DNA of 64,000 nt from Salinisphaera sp. (GCA_027858915.1 JAQIBT010000085.1:42357-106356); one strand, 5' to 3'; counted from the stretch's first letter, positions 26,814-36,908 are shown. Notes: a model not told the origin generated them from the sequence alone. Translations and numbers: made by a program.

Positions 26814-28097
26814 ATGCAGCGGCGGAACGTATTCGTACTGGGTTTGGACCATTTCAATCGGCGCAAGCTTGAGCGCACTCGGGCCGGCGCCGAGTGCCAT
26901 TTCATTGGCCTGATCGATCCGAGTGAAATTCTGGAAGCCGATTATTTCCCGATTGAGGACATGCTCGCCCGCGCGGAGGCCCAGGTCGAAGCCTTCGAGG
27001 CTCCACCGGACGCGATTATCGGCTATGTGGATTTCCCGGTCAGCACCATGCTGCCGATTCTGGCGCGGCGCTTTAACCTGCGCGCGCCCAGCCTCGAATC
27101 GTTGTTGCGCTGCGAGCACAAGTACTGGAGCCGGCTGGTGCAGCGCGAGGTCGTGCCCGAGCATATCCCGCGCTTCGAACTGGTCGATCCGTTCGGCGAC
27201 GATCCGGTCGGCGCGCTGACGCTTGACTATCCGTTCTGGATCAAGCCGGTGAAGTCTTCCGGGTCTTATCTGGGTTTTCGCGTCGGCAACGCGGCCGAGT
27301 TTGCCGTAGCACTCGCCGAAATACGGGCCCATATCGGTATTTTCGCCGAGCCGTTCGACCATATCCTCGAATACGCCGATCTGCCGGCCGAAGTCGCCGA
27401 CGTCGGCGGTCATTACTGCATCGCCGAATCGCTGATTGGCGGCCGGCAATGCACGCTGGAAGGCTATGTATTCGACGGCGAGGTATGTTTTCATGGCGTG
27501 ATCGACTCGATTCGGGCGCGCAACCGCTCGACGTTTCTGCGCTATCAATACCCGTCGCGGTTGCCGCGGCGTGCCATCCGGCGCATGCAGGAGATCGCGA
27601 CGCGCGTGCTCGAGCATATCGGCTTCGACCAGTCAGCATTCAATATCGAGTTTTTCTGGGATGCGGCGGCCGATAACGTCTGGCTGCTGGAGATCAATAC
27701 CCGGATCGCCCAGCACCACAGCGACCTGTTCGAAAAAGTCGACGGCGTTTCCAATCACGACGTGGTCGTCGATGTAGCGCTGGGCCAGAAACCGCGATTC
27801 GCACACGGCGGCGGCGAGTTTGCCTATGCGGCCTGCTGTTTTCTGCGCCACTACCACGACGGCGTGGTGGGGCAGGTGCCGGACAAATCAGAAGTCGAAG
27901 CGCTCGCGGCCGACGTACCGGGTATGATCTTCGAACCCCACGTCACGGCCGGCACCCGCCTGTCGGACCTCACCCATCAGGAAACCTACAGCTACGCGCT
28001 GGCACTGCTCTATCTGGGCGCCGACGACGTACCGAGCCTGCGCGAGCGCTATCAACGATGCCGCAAGCGCCTGCGTTTCGATATCCGGCCCGACTGA
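26814..28097 (+). CDS. ATP-grasp ligase of unknown substrate, cyanophycin-linked
   Basis: A stand-alone 427-residue ATP-grasp enzyme. The nucleotide-binding lysine segment is YPFWIKPVKSSGSYLGFR and the Mg-binding region is FNIEFFWDAAADNVWLLEIN, with Glu and Asn of the ELN-type triad. It aligns end to end with the C-terminal two thirds of the fused protein at 31675-33354 (for example GYVDFPVSTMLPIL versus HYIDFPVSTTVPIL). AGGAG at 26801-26805 supports the start. It sits 71 bases after iadA and 18 before the CocE-type gene. ATP-grasp enzymes join a carboxylate to an amine or thiol; the substrate here is unknown, perhaps Asp, Arg or a derivative. Confidence 0.75.
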   Translation: MQRRNVFVLGLDHFNRRKLERTRAGAECHFIGLIDPSEILEADYFPIEDMLARAEAQVEAFEAPPDAIIGYVDFPVSTMLPILARRFNLRAPSLESLLRCEHKYWSRLVQREVVPEHIPRFELVDPFGDDPVGALTLDYPFWIKPVKSSGSYLGFRVGNAAEFAVALAEIRAHIGIFAEPFDHILEYADLPAEVADVGGHYCIAESLIGGRQCTLEGYVFDGEVCFHGVIDSIRARNRSTFLRYQYPSRLPRRAIRRMQEIATRVLEHIGFDQSAFNIEFFWDAAADNVWLLEINTRIAQHHSDLFEKVDGVSNHDVVVDVALGQKPRFAHGGGEFAYAACCFLRHYHDGVVGQVPDKSEVEALAADVPGMIFEPHVTAGTRLSDLTHQETYSYALALLYLGADDVPSLRERYQRCRKRLRFDIRPD

Positions 28098-28115
28098 CAA
28101 CAAACGAGAACAAAC

Positions 28116-30137
28116 ATGCGACGGCTACGGATATTCCCCAACGAAATACAGGAACTCGACGGCGTCTGGATCACCATGGCCGACGGCGTGCGGCTGGCTG
28201 CCCGGATCTGGATGCCGGAAGACGCTGGCGACAATCCGGTGCCGGCGATCCTTGAATACATCCCGTACCGCAAGTCCGATCACACCCGCCCGCGCGACGA
28301 CCTCAATCATCCCTACTTCGCCGGTCACGGCTATGCCTCGGTGCGCGTGGATATCCGTGGCAGCGGCGATTCCGAAGGCATGCTCGTCGATGAGTACACC
28401 GAGCAAGAGCTGGCTGACGGCGTCGCGATCATCGAGTGGCTGGCCAGCCAGCCGTGGTGCGACGGCAACGTCGGCATGATCGGCATCTCCTGGGGCGGCT
28501 TCAACGGCTTGCAGATCGCTGCCTTGCAGCCGCCGGCACTCAAGGCCGTGATCACCGTCTGCTCGACCGACGATCGCTATGCCGACGACGTGCACTATAT
28601 GGGCGGCTGCATGCTGCTGGACAATTTGTCCTGGGCCTCGATTATGTTTGCCGGCAACTCCTGCCCGCCCGATCCGGCCGTGGTCGGCGACAATTGGCGC
28701 AGTATGTGGCTGGATCGGCTCAAGGGTTCCGGCCTGTGGCTGGATCAGTGGACGCGGCATCAGCATCGTGACGGGTTCTGGAAGCACGGATCCGTGTGCC
28801 AGGACTTCTCGGCTATCCGCTGCCCGATCTATGCGGTCAGCGGTTGGGCCGACGGGTATTCCAACGCGGTATTTCGCCTGTTGGCTAATCTCGACGCGCC
28901 GACCAAGGGCCTGGTAGGGCCGTGGAGCCATCGCTATCCGCATCTCGGCGAGGCCGGGCCGGCGATCGGCTTTCTGCAGGAATCGCTGCGCTGGTGGGAT
29001 TACTGGCTCAAGGGCGAGGAGACCGGCGTTATGGACGAGCCACCGCTGCGCGCCTGGATGCTGGATTCTGCGCCGCCGCAGCGGCGCTACGAAGTCCGCC
29101 CAGGGCGCTGGGTGGGCGAACCCGGCTGGCCGTCGGCCAATATCGAGGAGCGCCGGCTGCATCTGGGCGCCGGCACGATGGGCGCCGAGCCTGCCGACGA
29201 AAAGACGCCGGCCCGTCGTATCCGTTCGCCCCTGAGTATCGGCCTGCAGGGCGGCAAATGGTGCTCTTATGCCGACGGCCCGGACCTGGCCGGCGACCAG
29301 CGCGCCGACGATGCCGGCTCGATGGTATTCGAGACTGCGCCGCTCGATGCAGCGGTCGAGATCCTTGGCGCACCGGTGATCGATCTGGGGCTGGCGGTGG
29401 ACCAGCCAACGGCAATGATCGCCGCGCGGCTCAACGACGTGCGGCCTGACGGCAGCGTGACGCGGGTAACTTATACCGTGCTCAATCTCAACCATCGGGA
29501 CAGCCACGAAAACCCGGAGACGCTCGAGCCCGGTGAGCGTTATCGCGTACGCCTCCAGCTCAACGACATTGCCCAGCGTTTCCCGGCCGGGCATCGGATT
29601 CGGCTGTCATTGTCGACCTCGTACTGGCCGCTGACCTGGCCGTCGCCGGAGCCGGTGACGCTCACCGTGTTTCCCTCGGACAGCGTGCTGACGCTACCGG
29701 TACGCGCCACGCGCGAAGAAGACGCCGCCTTGCCTGCACTCGCGCCGCCGGCGGGTTCGATGCTCGCTGAAAACACGGTCATCGAGCCGGCTGTCAACGA
29801 CTGGCAGATCATTCACGATCTGGAAACCGGCCGTTTCTCGCTGGACATCACCGATGCCGAAGGCGTCTATCGGCTCGAGGATACTGGCACCCAGATCGAG
29901 AAACGCGGCCACGAACGTTACACAGCGGTCGTCAACGATCTACACTCGGCCGAAGCTGAAGCCGAATGGACACTAGGCTTCAAGCGTGACGGCTGGGACG
30001 TGCGCACGCATACCAGGACGCGTATGTACGCCGACGCCGGTAATTTCTATATCCATGCCACGTTGGCGGCGTTCGAGGCGGGCGAGCCAGTCTATGAAGA
30101 CGAATGGCAGGTGACGGTGCCGCGAGATCAGGTGTGA
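28116..30137 (+). CDS. CocE/NonD (S15-like) hydrolase
   Basis: This 673-residue serine hydrolase has the alpha/beta domain of the X-Pro dipeptidyl-peptidase/CocE family: DVRGSGDSEG-like VDIRGSGDSEGML, nucleophile GISWGGFNG near residue 128, the aspartate in SGWADGYSN and the histidine in GPWSHRYPH. The C-terminal jelly-roll domain begins around residue 340. Relatives include cocaine esterase, alpha-amino-acid ester hydrolase and glutaryl acylase, which act on acyl or peptide bonds. No signal peptide is seen, so it is probably cytoplasmic. The position 18 bases after the ATP-grasp gene suggests a shared pathway. Confidence 0.85.
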   Translation: MRRLRIFPNEIQELDGVWITMADGVRLAARIWMPEDAGDNPVPAILEYIPYRKSDHTRPRDDLNHPYFAGHGYASVRVDIRGSGDSEGMLVDEYTEQELADGVAIIEWLASQPWCDGNVGMIGISWGGFNGLQIAALQPPALKAVITVCSTDDRYADDVHYMGGCMLLDNLSWASIMFAGNSCPPDPAVVGDNWRSMWLDRLKGSGLWLDQWTRHQHRDGFWKHGSVCQDFSAIRCPIYAVSGWADGYSNAVFRLLANLDAPTKGLVGPWSHRYPHLGEAGPAIGFLQESLRWWDYWLKGEETGVMDEPPLRAWMLDSAPPQRRYEVRPGRWVGEPGWPSANIEERRLHLGAGTMGAEPADEKTPARRIRSPLSIGLQGGKWCSYADGPDLAGDQRADDAGSMVFETAPLDAAVEILGAPVIDLGLAVDQPTAMIAARLNDVRPDGSVTRVTYTVLNLNHRDSHENPETLEPGERYRVRLQLNDIAQRFPAGHRIRLSLSTSYWPLTWPSPEPVTLTVFPSDSVLTLPVRATREEDAALPALAPPAGSMLAENTVIEPAVNDWQIIHDLETGRFSLDITDAEGVYRLEDTGTQIEKRGHERYTAVVNDLHSAEAEAEWTLGFKRDGWDVRTHTRTRMYADAGNFYIHATLAAFEAGEPVYEDEWQVTVPRDQV

Positions 30138-30213
30138 AAAATCTAAGACTTGGCGCAATCAACCGATCCGGGATTTTGTCCGCGAAAGAACGCGGGTAAT
30201 CAAGTAAAGGCAT

Positions 30214-30300
30214 TTTATCCGCAGATGAACGCAGATTAAAAAACGCACTGACTATCTGCTTTTCGTTTTTTGTCTTTATTTACGTCTATCTGCGGACAAA
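30214..30300. repeat. Dispersed palindromic repeat, copy 2
   Basis: This 87-bp element starts TTTATCCGCAGATGAACGCA and ends with an inverted match (TTTACGTCTATCTGCGGACAAA, first 20 bases and end). The arms pair to a long imperfect hairpin between the CocE-type gene and the M20 gene. It ends one base before an ATG in frame with the M20 gene. Confidence 0.7.
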
Positions 30301-30322
30301 TATGAAGAAAAGGAGAATGCCC

Positions 30323-31606
30323 ATGCCCGAACGCGCTGACTTGATTGACGGTGACCGGCTGCGGGAGCGGCTGGTTGATCTGGTGCGGATACCCTCGGTG
30401 ACCGGCGACGAGGAAGCTGCGATTCGGCGCATCGCTGATTGGCTGTCCGAGGCCGGTGCGGAAGTCGACTACTGGTATGACGGTATCGGCAAGCTGGTAA
30501 CGGATCCGGATTATCCGGGGCACGAGGTAGAACGCGCCTGGGTGCCGGTGGTGTCCGGCCAGATCCGGGGCACGCGGCCAGGGCCGACGATTCTGCTCAC
30601 CGGCCATGTCGACGTGGTACCGCCCGGCGATTACAGCCATTGGACGCATGAACCCTATGCCGGCGTGGTCGAGGGCGACACGCTCTACGGTCGCGGTGCG
30701 GCCGATATGAAATCGGGTGTGATTGCGGCGCTCGAAGCGTTCGAGACATTCATCCGCGGCCCGCGAGATTTTCCTGGCCGGGTATTGTTCGTCGCCGTGC
30801 CGGCAGAGGAGGACAGCGGCCTGGGCACGCTGGCGGCTATCCGGCGCGGCTGCGTGGCAGACGCGGCGATTGTGACCGAGCCGACCGAAAAGAACGGCCA
30901 GCCGGAACTGATCATCGCGCACGCCGGTGCCATGTCCTGTCGGATCGAAATCAACGGCTTGTCGGCCCACGCCAGCCGGCGTCTGATGGGCCAGAATGCA
31001 CTGGATCATTATCTGGCGGTTCACGAGGTACTGCGCGAAGGCGAGCGGGTACTCAACGAGAGCGAACGTCATCCGCTGATGCAGAGCCTCAGGCTGCCCT
31101 ACGCCACCAGCGTGGGCACCATTCACGGCGGCCAGTGGTCGTCCAGCGTCATGGATCGGCTGGAGATCGAAGTACGCATCGGCGTGGCGCTGGACGAAAC
31201 CACGCACGAGGCCAAGACCCGGTTCGAGCGTACCCTGGCGCAAGGGCTGCGCAGCAACGCCTGGCTGAGCGAGCATCCGCCGCAGGTTCACTGGCGCGCG
31301 GCCGGCTTTGGCTCGGCCCAGACCCGATCAGATCATCCGTTGATCAGCGCGCTCTGCGAGGCCGGCGAGAGCGTATTCGGCGCGCCGCCCACGGTAGCGG
31401 CAGCCCCCTATGGCTGCGACATGTCGGCCTGGGTACGCGTCGGCAACGTGCCTACCGTGGTGTACGGCCCCGGCGATATCGAACAGGCCCACGCGCCCAA
31501 TGAATATGTGTCGCTGAAGAACACCGAACGGGTCGCGCGCACGCTTGCCAAGGCCACCGAGCGCCTGTTGGAAGCCGATCCCACCACGTTTGGCCTGTCC
31601 AGCTGA
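30323..31606 (+). CDS. M20 family metallopeptidase/deacylase (ArgE/DapE-like)
   Basis: The 427-residue product has the M20 dinuclear zinc site: LLTGHVDVVPPGD (His and the catalytic Asp), YGRGAADMKSGV (bridging Asp), PAEEDSGLGT (catalytic Glu pair) and a C-terminal histidine in EQAHAPNEYV, with a dimerisation lid between. Relatives remove N-acyl groups (acetylornithine, succinyl-DAP, N-acetyl-diaminobutyrate) or cut dipeptides. I use ATG 30323 with AAAGGAG just upstream; ATG 30302 at the edge of the repeat is less likely. It ends the cph-to-hydrolase run of genes and is convergent with the EctC fusion gene. Confidence 0.85.
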   Translation: MPERADLIDGDRLRERLVDLVRIPSVTGDEEAAIRRIADWLSEAGAEVDYWYDGIGKLVTDPDYPGHEVERAWVPVVSGQIRGTRPGPTILLTGHVDVVPPGDYSHWTHEPYAGVVEGDTLYGRGAADMKSGVIAALEAFETFIRGPRDFPGRVLFVAVPAEEDSGLGTLAAIRRGCVADAAIVTEPTEKNGQPELIIAHAGAMSCRIEINGLSAHASRRLMGQNALDHYLAVHEVLREGERVLNESERHPLMQSLRLPYATSVGTIHGGQWSSSVMDRLEIEVRIGVALDETTHEAKTRFERTLAQGLRSNAWLSEHPPQVHWRAAGFGSAQTRSDHPLISALCEAGESVFGAPPTVAAAPYGCDMSAWVRVGNVPTVVYGPGDIEQAHAPNEYVSLKNTERVARTLAKATERLLEADPTTFGLSS

Positions 31607-31674
31607 AGGGTCTCGGACCTGTCCGGCGCTCCTTGGCTCGACGATCAGCAACCGGAGGCGCGTATTCTTGATGA

Positions 31675-33354
31675 TCAGACCGGCTCCAGGTCGAACGCCA
31701 GAATCTCTACTGCCTGCTCAAAGCGTTTGACCAGCTTGCCCGGTGAGGCCGCACCGATCCAGAGCAGCGCCAGGGTATAGCTGTAGCTGTCCTGATCCAT
31801 CATCTCGGACAAGCGCTGTCCAGGTTGCGGCAGGATACTTACGACGGTATCCGGTATCAGCCGCTCGATGTCGGCGAGTTGTTCGGGCCCGGGCACGCCC
31901 TTGACGAGCGCATCGTGATAAGCACGGATGAAGAACTTGCCCGCATAGGCGAACTCGCCGTCGCGATAGGGCAAACGCGGCCGGGCACCCAAGGACAGAT
32001 CAACCGCGATCTCGTGATGAGAGGCGCCGTCGACCTTGCGGAACAGGTCGGCGTGCGATTCGGATATGCGCGCGTTGACTTCCAGGAGCCAGATACGGTC
32101 GGTGTTGGCGTCCCAGAAGAACTCGACGTTGAACGGTGCGTTGTCGTAGCCGATATGGGCCAGAAATATCTCGATGATCTCGGTCATGCGCTTGCGAACG
32201 CGTGCCGGCAAACGTGAAGGGTACTGATAGCTCGCAAACGATGAGCCATTGGGTTCGCGCAGCGAGTCCACGGTGCCGTAGACTCGCATCTTGCCCTTGT
32301 GGACAAAGCCTTCCTGAGTACACATACGGCCGCCGATGATCGCTTCGGCAATACAGTCGCCACCGCCGATACCGGCCACTTCGGACGGCATCTCTACCCG
32401 TTCCAGCAGATTGTCGAACGGGCCCTCGAAGCGTCCGATGTGCGCACGGATCTCGGTGATCGCTCTGGCCCAGTCCTGGGCGTTGTCGATACGAAAACCG
32501 AGATAAGACGAGAACGATTTGATCGGCTTGACCCAGAAAGGAAAATCCAGACCAAGCGTGTCCAGTGCGTCGTCGTCAAAGGGATTGAAGGCCGCAAACT
32601 TCGGAATGTGGTCAGGGATGCACTGACGCTGTTCGTAGCGGCTCCAGAACTTGTGTTCGCACTTAAGCACGGCTTCCAGCGAGGCTGAAGGTAGATCGAA
32701 TTCACGACATAGAATAGGCACGGTCGTGCTTACCGGGAAATCGATATAGTGGATCAGCCCGTCGACTGCGCCAGGATACTGTTCGAGCTGGGCACGGGCC
32801 TTGGTGAGGATGTGATCGATATCGTAGTGCTCTTGTTCGAGCACGTCCGAGGCATCCAGCAGCTTGAGAAAGTCATAGTTCTCGGCGTTGCGGATCGAGC
32901 GCAGGCGGCCCAGGTTGAACTCGTTGAGATTGACCACGAACACGTTCTTCTTGCGCAGCGCAGGGCGTGCTTCCGGGGTCAGCGGATAACCACCGTGCGA
33001 ATCCAGTGTTTCGTGGCCGGCGAGTGCCGGCGTCAGCGCACAGATCAGGCGCAACTCGGTGGTGGCGTGCAGACGCACGCGATCGCCGCGTGCCAATGTA
33101 TAGATCGTGCCTGGCGTGACCGGATAGCGATCTCCGCTGCCGATATGCTCAAGCTCGCCCTCGCCCTCGATACAATAGGCCGATTCCAGATGATGTGGAT
33201 AATCGAGCAGCGTCTCGCTGCCGGCACTCATCGTCGTGTCGTGCAGCGAATAATCGACGCCGTCCCGGGCCAGCAGCAACCTTCGGCTTTGCCAGCCGTC
33301 GGCGTCTATCGTCGCATCGGACTCGGGCAGGTCAGCGGGCTGACGGACGATCAT
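31675..33354 (-). CDS. Fusion: ectoine-synthase-like cupin + ATP-grasp ligase
   Basis: A 559-residue two-domain protein. Residues 1-125 read as EctC, ectoine synthase: the MIVR start, DGWQSRRLLLARDGV, HHLESAYCIEGEGE, PGTIYTL. By numbering I remember for Paenibacillus lautus EctC, W21, R25, T40, Y52, H55, E57, G64, Y85, C105, P109, G113 and E115 are kept, but iron ligand H93 is V, N38 is H and H117 is L. From residue 136 (KNVFVVNLNEFN) to the end it is an ATP-grasp enzyme paralogous to 26814-28097, with FPFWVKPIKSFSSYLGFR and IWLLEVNARI. I chose ATG 33354 since EctC begins MIVR and AGGTGG precedes it; 33408 is an alternative start. Confidence 0.85.
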   Translation of the reverse strand: MIVRQPADLPESDATIDADGWQSRRLLLARDGVDYSLHDTTMSAGSETLLDYPHHLESAYCIEGEGELEHIGSGDRYPVTPGTIYTLARGDRVRLHATTELRLICALTPALAGHETLDSHGGYPLTPEARPALRKKNVFVVNLNEFNLGRLRSIRNAENYDFLKLLDASDVLEQEHYDIDHILTKARAQLEQYPGAVDGLIHYIDFPVSTTVPILCREFDLPSASLEAVLKCEHKFWSRYEQRQCIPDHIPKFAAFNPFDDDALDTLGLDFPFWVKPIKSFSSYLGFRIDNAQDWARAITEIRAHIGRFEGPFDNLLERVEMPSEVAGIGGGDCIAEAIIGGRMCTQEGFVHKGKMRVYGTVDSLREPNGSSFASYQYPSRLPARVRKRMTEIIEIFLAHIGYDNAPFNVEFFWDANTDRIWLLEVNARISESHADLFRKVDGASHHEIAVDLSLGARPRLPYRDGEFAYAGKFFIRAYHDALVKGVPGPEQLADIERLIPDTVVSILPQPGQRLSEMMDQDSYSYTLALLWIGAASPGKLVKRFEQAVEILAFDLEPV

Positions 33355-33606
33355 CGAACCACCTATCTCGTTGAATCCGCGCCGACCAGCCAGACGATCA
33401 ATTGCCATCGCTCGCGGTCGTTGTATTGTTATACACCGGAATCTGGGTGGCGAAAAGAGCGGGATAATACGTAGCCACGCCCCTGCTGATATTGCCTATC
33501 GGTGGTTAACGGGGGCGTGACTCAGCGACTACGAACTTGCATGCCCGTATCAAGTGGCTGAACGCCGATACCAGGCGTGGTCTTCAATCACGCCCAGGTC
33601 TTCCGG

Positions 33607-36333
33607 CTAACGTTCTGGCTCATATCCGAGGTTCGGCCCGATCCAGCGCTCGGCGGTCTTGATATCCCAGCCTTTTCGCTCGGCATAGTCTTCGACCTGG
33701 TCCTTGGCGACCCGACCGAGCACAAAATAGCGCGACTCGGGATGGCTGAAGTACCAGCCTGAAACAGCGGCGCCTGGCCACATGGCCTTGGACTCGGTGA
33801 GCTCGATGCGCGCGTTTTGTTCCACGTGGAGCAATTCCCAGAGCGTGTCCTTGCCGGTATGTTCGGGGCAGGCAGGGTAACCAGGGGCCGGGCGGATACC
33901 GGCATATTTCTCGCCGATCAGATCGCCGCTGGTCAGCGCTTCGCTCTTCGAATAGCCCCAGATTTCGGTGCGCACATAGCGATGCAGCCATTCGGCGAAG
34001 GATTCGGCCAGTCGATCGGCCAGCGATTCGAGCATGATGGCGTTGTAATCATCGTGCTCGGCCTTGAAGGCCATGACGCGGCCGATGGCACCCAGACCGG
34101 CCGTGACCGCAAACGCGCCCAGCCAGTCGGGCTTGCCTGAATCCTCGGGCGCTACGAAATCGGCCAGGCTGCGGTTGGGCACGCCCTTGCGGTGTTCTGA
34201 TTGCTGGCGCAGCTGATGTACCACCGACACCACTTCGCTTCGGTCGTCAGACAGCACCTCGATATCGTCACCGGACGTCTGTGCCGGCATGATCCCAACC
34301 ACGCCGTTGGCGGTCAGCCAGTGTTCGTCGACGATCTTTTGCAACATTGCCTGGGCATCCGCAAACAGTTTCTTGGCTTCTGGCCCCCTGGTCGGGTCGT
34401 TAAGAATATCGGGATAACGCCCGCGCATTTCCCAGGATTGGAAGAACGGCGTCCAGTCGATGGTGTCAACCAGGTCGGCGATCGGGAAATCCTCGAATAC
34501 ATAGAGGCCGGACTGTGGCTCGCCGCTGGTCGTTGCACCGTTGGCATAGGGCAGCGGCTGGCGTTTTGCGTAGGGCGTGGATTCCGGCAGCGCGGGCCGC
34601 GGCGGCTCGTAGCTATTCCAATCCAGCTGCACCCGGTTGGCGCGGGCGTCGGCGAGCGTCAGGAATTTTTCCTTGCGCTTGTTGGCATGGCGCTCGCGAA
34701 CCTGATCATATTCTTCCTTGAGCTCGGCCTTGAGCTTCTCGCGACCGGTCTTGCTGACCATCCTGGCGGCTACCGGCACCGACCGGCTGGCATCTTTCAC
34801 CCACATGATCGCGCCGTCGTACATCGGGTCGATCTTGACTGCGGTATGCGCCCGCGAGGTCGTCGCACCACCGATCAGCAACGGCGTATCCATGCCGCGT
34901 CGTTGCATCTCGACCGCGACGCTCACCATCTCGTCCAGCGAGGGCGTGATCAGTCCGGACAGGCCGATGACGTCGGCATTGTGCTTTTCGGCGGCATCCA
35001 GGATATCGGCCATCGGCACCATCACGCCCAGGTCGATCACTTCGAAGTTGTTGCACTGGAGCACCACGCCGACGATGTTCTTGCCGATATCGTGGACGTC
35101 GCCCTTGACCGTCGCCATGATGATGACGCCGTTGGACTGGCCCTTGTCGGCGTCATCCTTCTCGTCCTCGATGAAGGGTAGCAGATGAGCCACGGCCTTT
35201 TTCATCACGCGCGCGGATTTCACCACCTGCGGCAGGAACATCTTGCCAGCGCCGAACAGATCGCCGACGACGTTCATGCCGTCCATCAGCGGGCCTTCGA
35301 TCACATCCAGCGGCTTGTCCGCCTCCAGGCGTGCTTCTTCGGTGTCGGCGACGGCATAGGTATCGATGCCCTTGACCAGCCCGTGTTCGAGACGCTTGAT
35401 CACCGGCAGCTCGCGCCAGGCCAGATCTTCCTTGGATTCTTTTTTCTTGCCGCCGCCTCGGTATTCCTCTGCCAGTTCCAGCAGACGCTCGGTCGCATCG
35501 GGATCCCGGTTGAGGATCACATCCTCGCAGGCGCGGCGCAGCTTGTCGGGAATATCGTCATAGACCTCGAGCTGGCCTGCGTTGACGATCGCCATGTCCA
35601 GCCCGGCCGGAATCGCGTGATAGAGAAACACCGTATGCATGGCCTGGCGTACCGGCTCGTTGCCACGGAACGAGAACGACACGTTCGACAGGCCGCCCGA
35701 GAAATGGGCGTGCGGACAGGTCTTGCGCAGTCGCTTGGTCGCGTTGATGAAATCGACCGCGTAGTTGTTGTGTTCTTCGATGCCGGTCGCGATGGCAAAG
35801 ATATTGAGATCGAAGATGATGTCTTCAGGCGGGAAATCGAGCTTGTCGAGGAGCATGTGGTAAGCGCGCTCGGCAATCGCAACCTTGCGGTCCTCGGTGT
35901 CGGCCTGGCCGTCTTCATCAAACGCCATCACCACCACGGCTGCGCCGTAGTCCAGGCAGGCCTGGGCCTGGGCAAGAAACTTCTCCTCGCCTTCCTTGAG
36001 CGAGATGGAATTCACCATCCCCTTGCCCTGGATACACTGCAGGCCGGCTTCGATGATCTCCCACTTGGACGAGTCGATCATGATCGGCACGCGTGAGATA
36101 TCCGGCTCGCCGGCGATTAAATTCAGAAATCGACGCATGGCAAACTCGGAGTCGAGCATGCCTTCGTCCATGTTGATATCGATGATCTGGGCGCCGTTCT
36201 CGACCTGATCGCGGGCCACGGCAAGGGCCGCGTCGTAATTCTCTTCCTTGATCAGCTTGCGAAAGCGTGCGCTACCGGTGACGTTGGTGCGCTCGCCGAT
36301 GTTGATGAAGTTTGCGATTGAAGTCATAACCAT
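33607..36333 (-). CDS. metH: Methionine synthase, pterin/B12/activation domains (split MetH, second gene)
   Basis: This 908-residue protein carries the last three MetH modules: methyltetrahydrofolate-binding ([15 protein letters not shown] to about residue 290), cobalamin-binding with its cap ([14 protein letters not shown] near residue 400 gives the lower-ligand histidine) and the SAM activation domain ([13 protein letters not shown]). It lacks the homocysteine/zinc module, which is the separate gene at 36975-38012. The coding frame opens exactly at the interdomain linker. ATGs at 36333 and 36327 are the likely starts; neither has a strong ribosome-binding site. Transcription probably comes through the toxin-antitoxin pair 41 bases upstream. 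Confidence 0.93.
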   Translation of the reverse strand: MVMTSIANFINIGERTNVTGSARFRKLIKEENYDAALAVARDQVENGAQIIDINMDEGMLDSEFAMRRFLNLIAGEPDISRVPIMIDSSKWEIIEAGLQCIQGKGMVNSISLKEGEEKFLAQAQACLDYGAAVVVMAFDEDGQADTEDRKVAIAERAYHMLLDKLDFPPEDIIFDLNIFAIATGIEEHNNYAVDFINATKRLRKTCPHAHFSGGLSNVSFSFRGNEPVRQAMHTVFLYHAIPAGLDMAIVNAGQLEVYDDIPDKLRRACEDVILNRDPDATERLLELAEEYRGGGKKKESKEDLAWRELPVIKRLEHGLVKGIDTYAVADTEEARLEADKPLDVIEGPLMDGMNVVGDLFGAGKMFLPQVVKSARVMKKAVAHLLPFIEDEKDDADKGQSNGVIIMATVKGDVHDIGKNIVGVVLQCNNFEVIDLGVMVPMADILDAAEKHNADVIGLSGLITPSLDEMVSVAVEMQRRGMDTPLLIGGATTSRAHTAVKIDPMYDGAIMWVKDASRSVPVAARMVSKTGREKLKAELKEEYDQVRERHANKRKEKFLTLADARANRVQLDWNSYEPPRPALPESTPYAKRQPLPYANGATTSGEPQSGLYVFEDFPIADLVDTIDWTPFFQSWEMRGRYPDILNDPTRGPEAKKLFADAQAMLQKIVDEHWLTANGVVGIMPAQTSGDDIEVLSDDRSEVVSVVHQLRQQSEHRKGVPNRSLADFVAPEDSGKPDWLGAFAVTAGLGAIGRVMAFKAEHDDYNAIMLESLADRLAESFAEWLHRYVRTEIWGYSKSEALTSGDLIGEKYAGIRPAPGYPACPEHTGKDTLWELLHVEQNARIELTESKAMWPGAAVSGWYFSHPESRYFVLGRVAKDQVEDYAERKGWDIKTAERWIGPNLGYEPER

Positions 36334-36374
36334 GGATCCGGAAGAGGGCGCCAATATCGCGTTGGCAGCGCGGC

Positions 36375-36644
36375 CTACGAAAAAAGATCAGAGTGGCTGC
36401 CGGTACGTACCAGCGCCAACTCTGTCTCTGTTGTTTGATAAATGAGCAGCCAGTCAGCCTGGACGTGGCACTCGCGACAATCGCCGAAGTTACCGACCAA
36501 TGCATGGTCACGTCTAAGCGGCGACAGCGGCTCGCCTTTGCTTAATGGCTGGATGATGGCCTTCAGCCGCTTCATATCGCGGCCTTGTCTTGCGACTCGC
36601 TTGAAATCCTTCTCAAACGTTTTCGTGGTTCGCAATGACCGCAC
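36375..36644 (-). CDS. yafQ: YafQ-type mRNA interferase toxin
   Basis: This 89-residue RelE-superfamily toxin matches YafQ. The catalytic set is present: His in RRDHAL, His in RECHVQ, Asp-Trp in ADWLLIY and the C-terminal GSHSDLF with His and Phe. YafQ cuts mRNA in the ribosome. It starts with GTG three bases after the antitoxin stop (an ATG overlapping that stop exists but is in another frame). The pair lies between the two metH genes on the same strand. Confidence 0.9.
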   Translation of the reverse strand: MRSLRTTKTFEKDFKRVARQGRDMKRLKAIIQPLSKGEPLSPLRRDHALVGNFGDCRECHVQADWLLIYQTTETELALVRTGSHSDLFS

Positions 36645-36647
36645 GCA

Positions 36648-36908
36648 TTAATCCTTGCTCAGCGTGTCGAACATTTCGTCCACGCTCTCGTATGTCTGTC
36701 CATCGCCCCGGTCGAGTTCCTTCAGTGCCGTAACGGTTTGCCGATTGGGGGTCTTGATCTCGAACGGCAGCGACTGAGTCTCGGCAACATCATTAAGAAA
36801 CAGGCGTATTGCCTGGCTGACCGTCAATCCCATGCTCGCCAGCGTGTCGCTGGCGCGCTGTTTTTCTTCGGCACCGATACGGGCGCGTACATCTACCGTC
36901 TTGTTCAT
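36648..36908 (-). CDS. dinJ: DinJ/RelB-type antitoxin
   Basis: The 86-residue product has the N-terminal ribbon-helix-helix of DinJ (MNKTVDVRARIGAEEKQRAS then LGLTVSQAI-like MGLTVSQAIRLFLNDV) and an acidic C-terminal toxin-binding tail. It would neutralise YafQ and autorepress the operon. I use ATG 36908, since the family begins there; an upstream in-frame ATG at 36974 would run into the end of the first metH gene. It begins 66 bases after that gene's stop. Confidence 0.9.
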   Translation of the reverse strand: MNKTVDVRARIGAEEKQRASDTLASMGLTVSQAIRLFLNDVAETQSLPFEIKTPNRQTVTALKELDRGDGQTYESVDEMFDTLSKD

